DNA of 64,000 nucleotides. Source: Xylanibacter oryzae DSM 17970 (GTDB lineage Bacteria; Bacteroidota; Bacteroidia; Bacteroidales; Bacteroidaceae). The stretch covers positions 1,762,703-1,826,702 of the forward strand of contig NZ_KK073873.1 in the NCBI RefSeq assembly GCF_000585355.1. Direction: 5' to 3'. The translations under genes and the position numbers were made by a program. Under the pieces are notes generated by a model. That model ran no database searches. It was not told the DNA's origin and saw nothing but the letters and a program-made list of their open reading frames with translations. Below, piece after piece: positions 1 to 10,107 of this stretch; within the stretch, counting starts at the first letter, position 1, and each line of letters starts with the position of its first letter.

Positions 1-1541
1 CCACCTGTAAGATATTGTCCAAATCCATAATCATTAGGAGATTTCAGTTTAGGATATCCTGAACGACGAACATTTGACCAGCATTCAGCCGGGTTAGTAA
101 GATGGAGTATCCATGCCTGAGTATTGATAGATTCTCTCTTCTGATCGTCTGTATGTCCTATTCCGTTGTTTGTCATATAAGTATTGAATGCATCATCTGA
201 TACCTGTGCACAACCATAATTGTTTGTTAAGAAATCCATTGCTGCACGAACACCTTGTCTGTACATGTCGTCTGCAGTAACACCACCTACATTCCAGCCA
301 TTCAACTTAGCTTCGGCCAATAAGAATTTAACCTCTGACGAAGTCATAACTACACCAGGATTATTACCCTTAAGAAAGTTGTTAGCCAATTTTGGTTCTA
401 CTTCACGAGCTACACTTGAAGATACTGAAGGATTGGTCTTAGACAATTCTTTTAGAATATCACTATCATAACCTGATGGCCATGGATCCCATGAGAAAGC
501 ACCCGGATCACGAGGCTTGAATGCGATGTTTTTGGATATCATCTCATCGGTAAGATCTACACGATTATCAGGACTGGTAGAACTCATAAGTCCATCATAA
601 TAGCAACGTGCTATCATAAATGTACGAGGGTCGCCGGTATTGTATAGTTTATTAAACAATGTAGAGCACAGATAACTTGGATTATTGGCCGGGTCGTTAC
701 CAAAGAGCAACTGTGACATTGCATTTCCACGGTAATCAGTGTAAGCCTCCTGACCAAAACTGAATGATATTGCCATATACTTAATAAGAGCATCATCACT
801 GCTACTGCTCATAATTCCACCATCAGCCTGCAACGCATTTTCAAATTCTTTCTGTGCTTTTTCAGGATTGACTTTAGAAATACGCATTGCGAATCTCAAT
901 CTCAAAGAGTTAGCTAATTTTTTCCATTTATTTACATCACCATTATAAATGACATCGCCTGTTATTTTATCTTTTGTCGCGTCAAATTTGCTAGCAGCCG
1001 AATCCAACTCAAGGAAAAAATCATTATAGATACTTTCTTGGGTGTCGTACTTAGGATTGGATATACCACTGATAAATCCCTTTCCGGCCTCGCTATAAGG
1101 AACATCACCATAAATATCGGTGATTATAGACATCAGATATACACGATATATGCGCAGAGCAGAATTGACATTCACTTTATGCTCATCTTTCTCTGTTCTA
1201 TATTCCGCATCTGTTATGTTCTTAATTGCAGAAGGATAGAACGAAGTCCATATTCTGCTCATTTCACTATTGTCAACAGTATGTCGGCCACCGAAGTTAG
1301 TTGTATTCCAGCATCCCATAAGTTGTTGGTCGAAAGCGTACAGGTAGTTACGGTAAAGCTCTACCATACCCAAGTCTCCATAAGTCTGTAACTCGCCAGT
1401 GGTAAGCTGAGCATTCGGATCTATAGTTGAAGCCTTTGAAGGATCTGTATTCATATTTTCCATGTAATCATTGCTACAAGAAGTGAAAATCATGGTAAAG
1501 GCTGTCAATATTGTTGCTAAATATAATTGATATTTTCTCAT
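1..1541 (-). CDS. SusD/RagB-like nutrient-binding outer-membrane lipoprotein (3' end cut by window edge)
   Basis: The reading frame is open from an ATG at 1541 to the left edge without a stop, giving at least 513 residues. The N terminus is a lipoprotein signal with the lipobox FTSC, so the protein should be lipid-anchored at the outer membrane. The segment with SALRIYRVYLMSIITD followed by YGDVPYSEAGKGF is typical of SusD-like proteins, nearest to the branch annotated as SusD/RagB nutrient-binding lipoprotein. It starts 34 bp after the susC stop, so the two form a pair; by family, SusD caps the SusC barrel and binds glycan. The GH16 gene upstream suggests a beta-glucan ligand (inference). 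The C terminus lies outside the window. Confidence 0.93.
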   Translation of the reverse strand, partial: MRKYQLYLATILTAFTMIFTSCSNDYMENMNTDPSKASTIDPNAQLTTGELQTYGDLGMVELYRNYLYAFDQQLMGCWNTTNFGGRHTVDNSEMSRIWTSFYPSAIKNITDAEYRTEKDEHKVNVNSALRIYRVYLMSIITDIYGDVPYSEAGKGFISGISNPKYDTQESIYNDFFLELDSAASKFDATKDKITGDVIYNGDVNKWKKLANSLRLRFAMRISKVNPEKAQKEFENALQADGGIMSSSSDDALIKYMAISFSFGQEAYTDYRGNAMSQLLFGNDPANNPSYLCSTLFNKLYNTGDPRTFMIARCYYDGLMSSTSPDNRVDLTDEMISKNIAFKPRDPGAFSWDPWPSGYDSDILKELSKTNPSVSSSVAREVEPKLANNFLKGNNPGVVMTSSEVKFLLAEAKLNGWNVGGVTADDMYRQGVRAAMDFLTNNYGCAQVSDDAFNTYMTNNGIGHTDDQKRESINTQAWILHLTNPAECWSNVRRSGYPKLKSPNDYGFGQYLTG

Positions 1542-1575
1542 TGTTATTTCTCCTTAATCTACTTTAATGATTGCA

Positions 1576-4500
1576 TTAGAATTTCAAGTTAACGTTAAAT
1601 CCATAACTCTTACGTGATGGCAATGAACCATATTCCAATCCCATACCTGTAGTGTTATTATAGTTTGAATCCGGATCAATGTTAGGAATATTCTTCCATA
1701 CGATGAATGGATTACGGGCTACAAGAGATACAGTAAGACCTTTAACGACATTCTTTAGCCATCTTTGTGGTACATTGTAACTGAATGTCAATTCACGGCA
1801 TTTTATATACGAGTTATCGTAAATGAACATAGAAGGTGCATTACGGCATACGCTCATCCAGTAATCTTCAGGATTGATATAGATATTATTATCGCGGTAT
1901 GTACCATCGCCATTGTCTATCACACCAGGTGCAACATATCCGCCTGTCGGCTTCCAGCTAGGAGAACCTTTGGCAATACCTGCTGCCTGACGGGCCTCTT
2001 CTGATTTATACCATGCGTCACGACCAACTAATGTTTCAGGACTCTTGCCTGATTCATAAGCAGCACGTGCTGACATAGAGTAAAGGTCGGCTCCTACTTT
2101 CACATCAAATATAGCTGATAGTGAGAAACTCTTATATGCAAGTGTTGTCGTAAGACCTCCTGTCCAATCCCATGATGCATTACCTAACACATGATTACTC
2201 TTATCATATTCAGGAAGACCGGTCTGAGGGTCTATAAGCACTTGTCCGGCAGTGTTGCGTTTAAAGTCCGGACCTACGATGGAACCGAAGTTCTCGCCCA
2301 CCTTTGCAGCTACCTGTACATCAAGCCATGTTGCTTTCTCTAGTTCGAACATGTCCATGCCGTCAACAAGCTTTTTAACTTTATTGGTATTCTTTGAGAA
2401 GTTGATATTTACATCCCAAGAGAAATCCTTAGTCTGAATAGGACGTGTGTTAAGTGCTATCTCAAGACCGGTATTGTCTATTTCACCTGCATTTATAAGA
2501 CGGTATGTATAACCGGTTGTCCATGAAGAGGCCATACCCATAATCTGGTTTTTGCTCTTCTGGGTATAATATGTAACATCTAGTCCGATACGGTTGTTCA
2601 GGAACTTAGTTTCAAGACCTACTTCAAAAGAGTTTGTTTTTGTTGGTTCCAAGTCTTTGTTTGGAATAGTGTTATTATTGATAGATCCTATAGTATAACC
2701 GGGATAAGTAAATTTTGACTTTGTATAAACTAATCCCAACTGATATGGATCTGTATCGCTACCTACTTGAGCAAAAGACATACGTAGCTTTCCATAAGGT
2801 AGAATATTACCTAACTTGAGTAATTCAGAGAATACAAAACTTCCTGAGAAAGATGGATAGACATATACGTTATTGCTTGTTGGCAAAGTAGAAGATTGGT
2901 CACCTCTCAGAGTTGCATCTAAATATAATAGGTGCTTCCATCCCACATTTACAGAACCGTACAGTGAATTTATCTGTTTACGGTAACTATTCTGTTCCAG
3001 ACTAATCTCGTTGAAACTCATAAGCGCCACGACATCTGGTATCTGCATATCCTGAGCTGTGGTTATTGTTGTAAGATTGTTAACCTTATATACATTACCA
3101 CCAAGAGTCGCATTGAAGTCAAAGTTGCCCCATGTATTATTGTAAAGTGCTAACACTTCAAAGTTGTACATACGATTGCAATAATCGCTAATCTGCATTC
3201 TACCGGCTTCGAAACCTGGTGTTGTTGGTGCTTTGAAGTCCTGAAAAGAGAACCAGTTAAGGTCGGCTCCAACAGTACCTTGCAGTTTTAAGTGCTTATC
3301 AATATTCCATACAGCCTTTCCTGTCATTCTGAACTGATCTTTCTTTGATGTATTAGAATTTTTGTATACATCCCAGTATGGATTCACATTATATGGGTCC
3401 ATGCCATTCCAGTTAGAGTATTCGCCGTTGGCATTCTGATATGTTTTCAACCAAGCCTGATCGTATGTTGTAGCGAGAGTCATCAAGTTTTTTCCGATAT
3501 TCGATTTGCTGTCACCTAAAGCAGGACGGTTCTTTACATACTCACGTGTATAATTGGCACTGAAGTCAAAGTCAACTTTCCCCATTGATGTATTAGCACG
3601 AAGATTAAAGATATCGCGACTCATATGAGTTTTCGGTACTATATCTTTGTTGCGCATATCTGTATATGTGAAACGCAAACCAGTCTTACCACTGTTCATT
3701 CCGATAATGGCTGAGTTAGTAGCTGTAAGTCCGGTACGGAAGAAATCAGATGTATTATCCGGTATTATATTATATGGACGTGATACGCCATCAAAGTATT
3801 TCAGCATATTAGTACCGTCAGCTTTAGGTCCCCAACTTTTATTAGTGTTGGATACTGCATCTATGCTATATGTTCCGTTACTACCCATACCGTATGTCTG
3901 TTGCACATTATTCCACTTTGCGAGTTGGGTGTCGAAGGTCAAAGAACCGTTATATTCTACACTGTATCTATCCTTGCTTGCCTTCTTAGTCGTAATAAGA
4001 ATCACACCATGCGAAGCACGACTTCCATATAAAGCAGAAGCAGCCGGACCTTTTAATACTGACATTGTTTCAATATCATCCGGGTTCACGCTTGATATTC
4101 CGTCACCTAAGTCAAAACCTCCGTTAGTGCCTGCACTAGCAAAGTTTGTATTGTCCAATGGCACACCATCTATAACATAAAGTGGCTGGTTATTTCCGGT
4201 CATTTCGGTACTACCACGAAGAATAACGCGGGTAGAACCGGATGCTCCACCGGCTGTCTGACTGACAACAAGGCCTGGAATCTTTCCTGCCAGCGAATTT
4301 ATCACATTTGTTTCTTTAGCCTTGGTCAACTCTTCGCCTTTGACTTCTCCTATACCATATCCAAGTGCTTTACGGTCGCGCTTAATACCCAAAGCTGTTA
4401 CTACAACTTCGTCTATCACCTTGCTATCTTCCTTAAGTGATATATTCATATCATTAGAAGCTTTTACTGTCATTGATCTGAAACCCACATAACTTATTAC

Positions 4501-4758
4501 TAATTCAGTACCCGGTTTTACATCCAGGCTGAAACGTCCGTTCAAGTCGGTAACTGTGCCCTGTCCGCGACCCTTAACCACTACACTGGCACCGATTATT
4601 GGTTCTTTTCCGTCTGTTACTATACCAGACACCTTTTGATTTTGCTGTAATACTGAGATGCCAGGCACCTCTGCTGCCCACATCTTCTGAACCTGAGTAG
4701 GCAGGATCATGGAGCATAGACATAACATACAAAAGACTTTTCGATTACTTTTCTTCAT
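1576..4758 (-). CDS. SusC/RagA-like TonB-dependent transporter
   Basis: A 1060-residue outer-membrane importer for oligosaccharides. The order is: signal peptide (about 1-29), a carboxypeptidase-D regulatory-like domain (about 43-112, KVSGIVTDG and GVTD-like DLNGRFSLDV), a TonB-box region ending DEVVVTALG (about 116-124), the plug with the hallmark LYVIDGVPLDN (193-203), then a long beta-barrel ending in an aromatic-rich GFNVNLKF. Length is usual for SusC. It lies 47 bp after the GH16 gene and 34 bp before the SusD-like gene, in the order GH16-susC-susD on one strand. No separate promoter is evident in the 47-bp gap, so co-transcription with GH16 is likely. The substrate is inferred from context only. 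Confidence 0.96.
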   Translation of the reverse strand: MKKSNRKVFCMLCLCSMILPTQVQKMWAAEVPGISVLQQNQKVSGIVTDGKEPIIGASVVVKGRGQGTVTDLNGRFSLDVKPGTELVISYVGFRSMTVKASNDMNISLKEDSKVIDEVVVTALGIKRDRKALGYGIGEVKGEELTKAKETNVINSLAGKIPGLVVSQTAGGASGSTRVILRGSTEMTGNNQPLYVIDGVPLDNTNFASAGTNGGFDLGDGISSVNPDDIETMSVLKGPAASALYGSRASHGVILITTKKASKDRYSVEYNGSLTFDTQLAKWNNVQQTYGMGSNGTYSIDAVSNTNKSWGPKADGTNMLKYFDGVSRPYNIIPDNTSDFFRTGLTATNSAIIGMNSGKTGLRFTYTDMRNKDIVPKTHMSRDIFNLRANTSMGKVDFDFSANYTREYVKNRPALGDSKSNIGKNLMTLATTYDQAWLKTYQNANGEYSNWNGMDPYNVNPYWDVYKNSNTSKKDQFRMTGKAVWNIDKHLKLQGTVGADLNWFSFQDFKAPTTPGFEAGRMQISDYCNRMYNFEVLALYNNTWGNFDFNATLGGNVYKVNNLTTITTAQDMQIPDVVALMSFNEISLEQNSYRKQINSLYGSVNVGWKHLLYLDATLRGDQSSTLPTSNNVYVYPSFSGSFVFSELLKLGNILPYGKLRMSFAQVGSDTDPYQLGLVYTKSKFTYPGYTIGSINNNTIPNKDLEPTKTNSFEVGLETKFLNNRIGLDVTYYTQKSKNQIMGMASSWTTGYTYRLINAGEIDNTGLEIALNTRPIQTKDFSWDVNINFSKNTNKVKKLVDGMDMFELEKATWLDVQVAAKVGENFGSIVGPDFKRNTAGQVLIDPQTGLPEYDKSNHVLGNASWDWTGGLTTTLAYKSFSLSAIFDVKVGADLYSMSARAAYESGKSPETLVGRDAWYKSEEARQAAGIAKGSPSWKPTGGYVAPGVIDNGDGTYRDNNIYINPEDYWMSVCRNAPSMFIYDNSYIKCRELTFSYNVPQRWLKNVVKGLTVSLVARNPFIVWKNIPNIDPDSNYNNTTGMGLEYGSLPSRKSYGFNVNLKF

Positions 4759-4805
4759 ATTTATAAATTTAGGCTTATATTAAGTTAATTGTTAATATTT
4801 AGATT

Positions 4806-5633
4806 CTAATTATTTTTAATCTTATATACACGTACATAATCTATATACATCTTAGCTTCGCTCCCAGCCATAGGGAGCGCTGTTATACCCTCGGGATTTA
4901 GTATATTTGGATAATCTCCACCCACAGCCAGATTGAATAGTATATGGAATGGTTTATGAAAGTATGCGCTCTGGTCAGTACCTTTGCTTATTGTAGCATG
5001 ATAATATGGTTCTTTGGAATTATCAAGATAGAACTTAAGACTGTCTTCATCCCAAACGACAGTGAATATATGATAGTCTCCTGTAATACCGGTACTATCT
5101 GTCACTGCACCCGATGTCCACATCTTGTGTTCAGGAATGCTCGGTCCCCAATGTATGCAACCAGAATATAGTTTTTCTTGTGTACCTTTTTTAATGCCGT
5201 CAGAAAAACCAGCTTCCATAATGTCTATTTCGCCGCAAGCCGGCCATCCCACTTTACCTATGTCTTCACCCATCATCCAAAAGGCCGGCCAAAGTCCATT
5301 TGCCAATTTAGGTAATTTGATGCGTGCTTCTATCTTTCCATACTTGAAACTCACTTTCAGATTAGAATTCACACGACCGGACGTAAAGTAACGTCCTTTA
5401 TAGTTCTCACGTCTGGCTGATATTACCAGATTACCATCTTCTATTTTCACATTAGATTTACGAGATGTATAATACTGCAGTTCATTATTAGAAGGTGTAG
5501 GAACAACTTCTGTGTTCCAGTTTTTACCTAGTGTATTGCTATTAAACTCATCACTCCACACCAGCTGATAATCCTGGGCATAAATAGGAATAGATAATAG
5601 CGATAATAGAATAAGTGTAAAAAAGTACTTCAT
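4806..5633 (-). CDS. Secreted GH16 beta-glucanase (laminarinase-like)
   Basis: A 275-residue enzyme with a short signal peptide (about 1-19, ending PIYAQ). It carries the GH16 signature GEIDIMEAG: nucleophile E135, assisting D137, acid/base E140, in the E-x-D-x-M-E form with the extra methionine typical of laminarinase-type (beta-bulge) GH16. Supporting segments are WSDEF, NELQYYTSR (about 50-58) and LWPAFWMMG (about 114-122). The family hydrolyses internal beta-1,3 or beta-1,3-1,4 glucan bonds with retention. There is no CBM or lipobox; a signal-peptidase-I product in the periplasm is likely. It is the first gene after the hybrid sensor and precedes susC/susD, pointing to laminarin or mixed-linkage glucan use. 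Fine specificity (1,3 versus 1,3-1,4) cannot be read here. Confidence 0.93.
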   Translation of the reverse strand: MKYFFTLILLSLLSIPIYAQDYQLVWSDEFNSNTLGKNWNTEVVPTPSNNELQYYTSRKSNVKIEDGNLVISARRENYKGRYFTSGRVNSNLKVSFKYGKIEARIKLPKLANGLWPAFWMMGEDIGKVGWPACGEIDIMEAGFSDGIKKGTQEKLYSGCIHWGPSIPEHKMWTSGAVTDSTGITGDYHIFTVVWDEDSLKFYLDNSKEPYYHATISKGTDQSAYFHKPFHILFNLAVGGDYPNILNPEGITALPMAGSEAKMYIDYVRVYKIKNN

Positions 5634-5664
5634 TTATATATTTTTCGTTATTGGATTTAGGCTA

Positions 5665-5672
5665 CAAAAGTA
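5665..5672 (-). promoter_or_regulatory. Candidate -7 box upstream of the GH16 gene
   Basis: On the minus strand this reads TACTTTTG, matching the Bacteroidota -7 consensus TAnnTTTG, 31 bp before the GH16 start. A TTG -33 element at the usual 19-21 bp spacing is not present, which would fit an activator-dependent promoter driven by the adjacent hybrid sensor (inference). Confidence 0.4.
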
Positions 5673-5710
5673 AATATTAACAAAATATTATAGGTTTGAA
5701 TACAAACAGA

Positions 5711-5750
5711 AAAGGTTTCAAAACTGACAGTATTCAGTTTTAAAACCTTT
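5711..5750 (-). terminator. Stem-loop after the hybrid sensor gene
   Basis: A 17-bp inverted repeat with one mismatch (arms 5711-5727 and 5734-5750, 6-nt loop) begins 25 bp after the hybrid sensor stop. A T-rich but imperfect tract follows on the minus strand. It separates the sensor from the GH16-susC-susD genes and is likely an intrinsic terminator. Confidence 0.65.
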
Positions 5751-5775
5751 AAATGGTCTATTTTTACAGTAAATT

Positions 5776-8700
5776 CTATTTATATTTGCTTGGCGACACT
5801 CCAAAATGTTTTTTAAATACTGTGCTAAAGTATTTAGAATTTATAAATCCTGTCATAACCGAAACGTCAAGTATAGTTTCTCCTTGTTTAATTAGTGCCG
5901 CAGCATGTTCTAATCGTATAAGTCGTATAAAGTCTTGTGGAGGTTGTGATGTCAATGCCTTCAATTTGCCATAGAATAGAGTACGGCTCATGGCCATTTC
6001 ACAACACAGCTTATCAATATTAAAAGCTGTATCCGAAATATTTTCTAGTACTATGCGTGTTGCTTTATCCACAAACTCACGATCGCATTCATTTATCTGT
6101 TGTGATTCGCTTATGTCATTATCATCCGACATATCTGTTACTTCGCCATCTGCTGTTCTTGCGAGTTCTACTGAATGTTTTAAATAGTACTTGCCAAGTC
6201 GGCGGCGGTTTTGCAGCATACTGTCTATTTTGCTTCTTAGTATTACGGTATCAAAGGGTTTGGTAATATAATCGTCGGCACCAAGTCCTAATCCGTCTAT
6301 CATAAAATTACGGCCCGATTTTGCAGTGAGAAGTATAACCGGCAACCATGACATATCTTCGTTCTCTTTTATTGTCTTGCACAGTTCATCGCCATTCATC
6401 CCAGGCATCATTATGTCTGAAATTACTATATCACATAAGCCGTCTTTCAAGTATAGCAATGCGTCTTCGGCACTTGGTACATCTACTATATTATAATATC
6501 CGCTGAATGAGATACGGATATATCGCCTTAACTCATCGTTGTCGTCTACAAAGAGTACGGTGTCTTTGTCGGCAGACGGTTTTATATTGTGCCCATCATC
6601 GATAGTTTCGGGAGCTACTACTATATTATTGGTATCTATTGGTGACTCTACTGCACTTACCGACTTTGAAAAATGGTTATACCCTTTATGGAATGTCAAG
6701 AAGAATGATGTACCATTACCCTCTTCACTCTCAAATGAAAGTTTACCCTTCAACTTATTTACAAGACGTTTGGTGAGCATCAAACCTAATCCGCTACCTG
6801 TTTCTTTTGAATTTATTGCGTTATCTGCACGGTAAAAGTTCTGGAATATATGTTTTTGGGCATATTTGGGTATACCTATACCTGTATCTGATACTTTTAT
6901 ATGTATGTAATTGTCATCCTCCCATGCCTCCAGTTTGATTTTATCGCCTTCGTGGGTGTACTTAAAGGCATTCGAAAGTAAATTTTCGAATATTTTGTCT
7001 GCCATTGATACATCTAACCATACAAAAAGACTTTCAGAACAAATTGCTAATGAGAAATCAATGTGTTTCTGGTTGGCTATCAAGCGAAATTTATCCATTT
7101 GTGCCTCAAGTAGTACTTTCAGATCAATCTTATTTACATAAATAGGTGTTTCTGAACGATCAGACTTCTGAAAGTCTAACAATTGCGTTATCATATTCAG
7201 CAATTTCTTACCGTTATTTCGTGCTATCTCCAAGAAATTACGACTTTCTTCACTCAAATTTTTATCTTCTGCTATATCTCCAAGTGGCGCAAGCACAAGA
7301 CTTAACGGTGTACGTATGTCATGGGCGGTATTAACAAAGAAGTTAATCTTTTCATCAAAATATTTGCGCTGCAGACGGTCGTGATAAAGATTCCATCCAA
7401 AATATACAATGGTGCCTAATATACAGATATAGAATGCCCATGAATACCATGTGTTCCACCATGGTTGGGCTACTACCACTTTCAAGCTTTTCTGACCAAG
7501 TATACGGCCATCATTTCTACTGAAGCTCTTAACGTGTAGAATATAATCTCCAGGAGGCAGATTGGTATAGTGTATGCTCTGCTCCGAAGTAGGTAGACTC
7601 CATTCTTTGTCAAAGCCTTCTAGTATATATTTATAGACTATATCATGTTGATACTTGAAGTTTATACTTTCAAAGTCAAATTCCAAGGCGTTCTGATCGT
7701 ATGCTACTCTTATCTCTCCTTCTTTCAGCATCTTATACATATGCATTCTAGATTCTGCAGAATTATTATTATTCTGACCGAGCAATTTTACCCTTGTAAA
7801 ATTGAGCAGGGCACGGTAACTTAAACGGTCTATTTGTCCGGGGTCAATAATAACGGCACCGCTGCTACTGCCAAAAATTACCCTGCCATCCATAAGCGAA
7901 GCTATCGACATTCTTTTATATTCACGCTCTAGTCCCTTTAGAAAATTGATATTGACCACTTCTTTATTTTTTGGGAATACAAGGGCCAATCCAAGATCGG
8001 TACTTACAAGCACCCTACCCAACCTGTCAAAACATAATGAATATACAGTATTAGACGGGAGCCCCTCTTTGGTATTGATATTCTTCACACTGTGCGTACG
8101 CATATTATATATGTATATACCTCCACCATCAGTAGCCAGCCATACCTCACTATTACCGGTAAAAAGCATCGACTGTATATAATAGTTGATATCTTTGTGA
8201 GGAAACTCTTTCGATGTAAAGTACAAATGCATCTTTTTAGTCCTCTTGTCTACTGTATAAAAACCATTTGCAGTACCAATAGCAATCCTTCTGTCAGGCA
8301 TTTCTGTCATACACTGCACTACCTGAATAGGATAATATTCTGTTCCACGTTTGCCAATGTGCACAAGCGGACCGTCCAGACAGCCTATCCATAAGTCGCC
8401 TTCACGGTCGGTCAGCAAACTATAGACATAGTCGGTCTTCAGTACACCGTTCACTGTCGAATAAATTTGTTTTGCATTTCCACTTTCCGACACCGAATAC
8501 ACCCCATTGCCATAAGTGCCTACCAAGACTTTACCATCAGCACCTCTACATAATGTCAGTGCTACTTTATTATAAAGTGTATGCATCCATTTATGAGTAG
8601 ATTTATTATACACACTCACACCACGGTCGGTAGCATACCAAACATTGCCGTCTGGGAGTTGCAATACATCATTTACACTATTGTTTAATAATGATTGTTG

Positions 8701-9741
8701 GTTAAGATATTCGTGTTGAATTATTTCCATTACCTTCCCAACCGGGATTGCCATATCAATACCTCCTGAGTATGAACAAATCCAAATATTGCCAAATCTA
8801 TCCTTGCATATATCATATATGCCATTGCCATGCAGTGCGCTACCGGTATTGTCATCAGAGTCGAACAGTAACCATGAGTCTGCCCCATCTCGCGATGCGG
8901 CATATATCCCCGCACCGTCTATACCTAGAAGCATGGTTGTAGAGTTCATTAGTTCTATAGAACGTACAGGTGTCTGCGGTACCTTGGCAAGTCCTGGCAT
9001 AGGTACTAAATGTAATGAACGTGTATCAAATACTTTCACCCCTTCATGAAATGTACCTAGCCACAGGTAGTGTGTTTTCTTATCCAAAAAAGATGTCTGT
9101 ACCGACAATGACTTTATAAGCATCGTTGTAGAATGGCGTATAAAGTTGTGCACATATACCCCATTCGTTGTACCTATAATCAATCTGTCGCCAATAGAAT
9201 TTACATGGTTAGCGTATACACCTTTAATTATCCAGTTACCAGTTCCACGGGCAGACAGTCTAAATAGCCCTCTATTGAGAGCTACCCATAATGTCCCATC
9301 CTTTCCAATATAGACATCATTAAGGATTACGCTACCTGGAATTACATTGTTTAGATTATACTTGAGTCTGAAATCATCCTGTTTATAATCATATACAAAT
9401 ATTTTGCCCTTGTTATCATAGGCAAATATATTATTATTAAAGTCTTTTACCATACGTATAGTTCTTCCGCTGGCATCACTTAATTTATTTTCAGTTGAGA
9501 GATAATAGTTCTTCACGTCATGACCATTAAAACGATCTATTCCGCTTTTCGAACTGAACCACATTGCTCCGTCAGACGCTTCAAGCACAGAATATATTCG
9601 AGAGCTACTCAATCCATTATCTGTATTCAGATTGGAAAGCATAAACATATGTCTGTCTATCCGCCCATCCGCACTCCATGCGATTGAACATACTAGAAGT
9701 AATATAATCAATACAAATTTACGTCTTAGCACTATTGTCAT
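5776..9741 (-). CDS. Hybrid two-component system sensor/regulator (HTCS) of the glucan locus
   Basis: A 1321-residue one-protein signalling system. Order: signal peptide (about 1-24); a periplasmic sensor of two-component-propeller repeats (about 30-690, many blades with G-x-LWVA or LWIG-like segments); a Y_Y_Y domain (about 695-755); a membrane segment (about 765-785); HisKA with phospho-acceptor H807 in NTAHDIRTP; HATPase with LLSNAFKYT, DTGIGIP and GSGLGL (about 890-1016); a receiver (about 1060-1182) with DD, phospho-acceptor D1109 in ISDIMMPG and K in ITKPFD; and a C-terminal AraC-type HTH (about 1220-1321). Such proteins bind an oligosaccharide in the periplasm and activate the adjacent susCD/GH genes. 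It lies just upstream of those genes and has its own consensus promoter. All key catalytic residues are present. Confidence 0.96.
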   Translation of the reverse strand: MTIVLRRKFVLIILLLVCSIAWSADGRIDRHMFMLSNLNTDNGLSSSRIYSVLEASDGAMWFSSKSGIDRFNGHDVKNYYLSTENKLSDASGRTIRMVKDFNNNIFAYDNKGKIFVYDYKQDDFRLKYNLNNVIPGSVILNDVYIGKDGTLWVALNRGLFRLSARGTGNWIIKGVYANHVNSIGDRLIIGTTNGVYVHNFIRHSTTMLIKSLSVQTSFLDKKTHYLWLGTFHEGVKVFDTRSLHLVPMPGLAKVPQTPVRSIELMNSTTMLLGIDGAGIYAASRDGADSWLLFDSDDNTGSALHGNGIYDICKDRFGNIWICSYSGGIDMAIPVGKVMEIIQHEYLNQQSLLNNSVNDVLQLPDGNVWYATDRGVSVYNKSTHKWMHTLYNKVALTLCRGADGKVLVGTYGNGVYSVSESGNAKQIYSTVNGVLKTDYVYSLLTDREGDLWIGCLDGPLVHIGKRGTEYYPIQVVQCMTEMPDRRIAIGTANGFYTVDKRTKKMHLYFTSKEFPHKDINYYIQSMLFTGNSEVWLATDGGGIYIYNMRTHSVKNINTKEGLPSNTVYSLCFDRLGRVLVSTDLGLALVFPKNKEVVNINFLKGLEREYKRMSIASLMDGRVIFGSSSGAVIIDPGQIDRLSYRALLNFTRVKLLGQNNNNSAESRMHMYKMLKEGEIRVAYDQNALEFDFESINFKYQHDIVYKYILEGFDKEWSLPTSEQSIHYTNLPPGDYILHVKSFSRNDGRILGQKSLKVVVAQPWWNTWYSWAFYICILGTIVYFGWNLYHDRLQRKYFDEKINFFVNTAHDIRTPLSLVLAPLGDIAEDKNLSEESRNFLEIARNNGKKLLNMITQLLDFQKSDRSETPIYVNKIDLKVLLEAQMDKFRLIANQKHIDFSLAICSESLFVWLDVSMADKIFENLLSNAFKYTHEGDKIKLEAWEDDNYIHIKVSDTGIGIPKYAQKHIFQNFYRADNAINSKETGSGLGLMLTKRLVNKLKGKLSFESEEGNGTSFFLTFHKGYNHFSKSVSAVESPIDTNNIVVAPETIDDGHNIKPSADKDTVLFVDDNDELRRYIRISFSGYYNIVDVPSAEDALLYLKDGLCDIVISDIMMPGMNGDELCKTIKENEDMSWLPVILLTAKSGRNFMIDGLGLGADDYITKPFDTVILRSKIDSMLQNRRRLGKYYLKHSVELARTADGEVTDMSDDNDISESQQINECDREFVDKATRIVLENISDTAFNIDKLCCEMAMSRTLFYGKLKALTSQPPQDFIRLIRLEHAAALIKQGETILDVSVMTGFINSKYFSTVFKKHFGVSPSKYK

Positions 9742-9788
9742 AGTATATTTTTAAATGGAAAACTGCGAAAATGAATTATAATTCCGGA

Positions 9789-9818
9789 CAAAGATAAAAC
9801 TTTTTAAGAAAAGTACAA
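9789..9818 (-). promoter_or_regulatory. Promoter of the hybrid sensor gene
   Basis: On the minus strand: TTG (9818-9816), 19 bp, then TATCTTTG (9796-9789), a near-perfect Bacteroidota sigma-ABfr promoter. The predicted 5' leader is about 40 nt. Confidence 0.75.
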
Positions 9819-10030
9819 AAAATTATCAAACAAAATAAGAATTTCACGACCTCGATATACTCTTAATAGGTAGATTGGTCATTTCTAATTTTAGATTTTT
9901 TTAAATAAATGTCACTATACCACTCGCCCTGTGTTTATCGGACTTTTACGTGTTCTAAAATACCACTATAATACCACTACAATACCACTCTTGAGTAACT
10001 TTATTTAGAGCATAGCTTTTACCTTGTCAA

Positions 10031-10107
10031 AGGATAGCTTCTGTAATGCAAAAGCTATGTTCTTAAGATATTGAAGGATAACTCCTATAATGCAAAAGCT
10101 ATGCTCT
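10031..10107. repeat. Two tandem 33-nt units with AAAAGCTATG
   Basis: Copies at 10031-10063 and 10075-10107 match at 29 of 33 positions and both end in TAATGCAAAAGCTATG plus a TCT tail. An inverted CATAGCTTTT lies just upstream at 10011-10020, so the segment can fold. The copy of the element at 52611-53306 has related but rearranged GCTATGCTTTTACC units. Confidence 0.6.

Noticed and set aside
3647..4180. 177-residue plus-strand ORF opposite susC
   Set aside because: It is a shadow of the susC coding strand, with no recognisable domain, no RBS context and no promoter.
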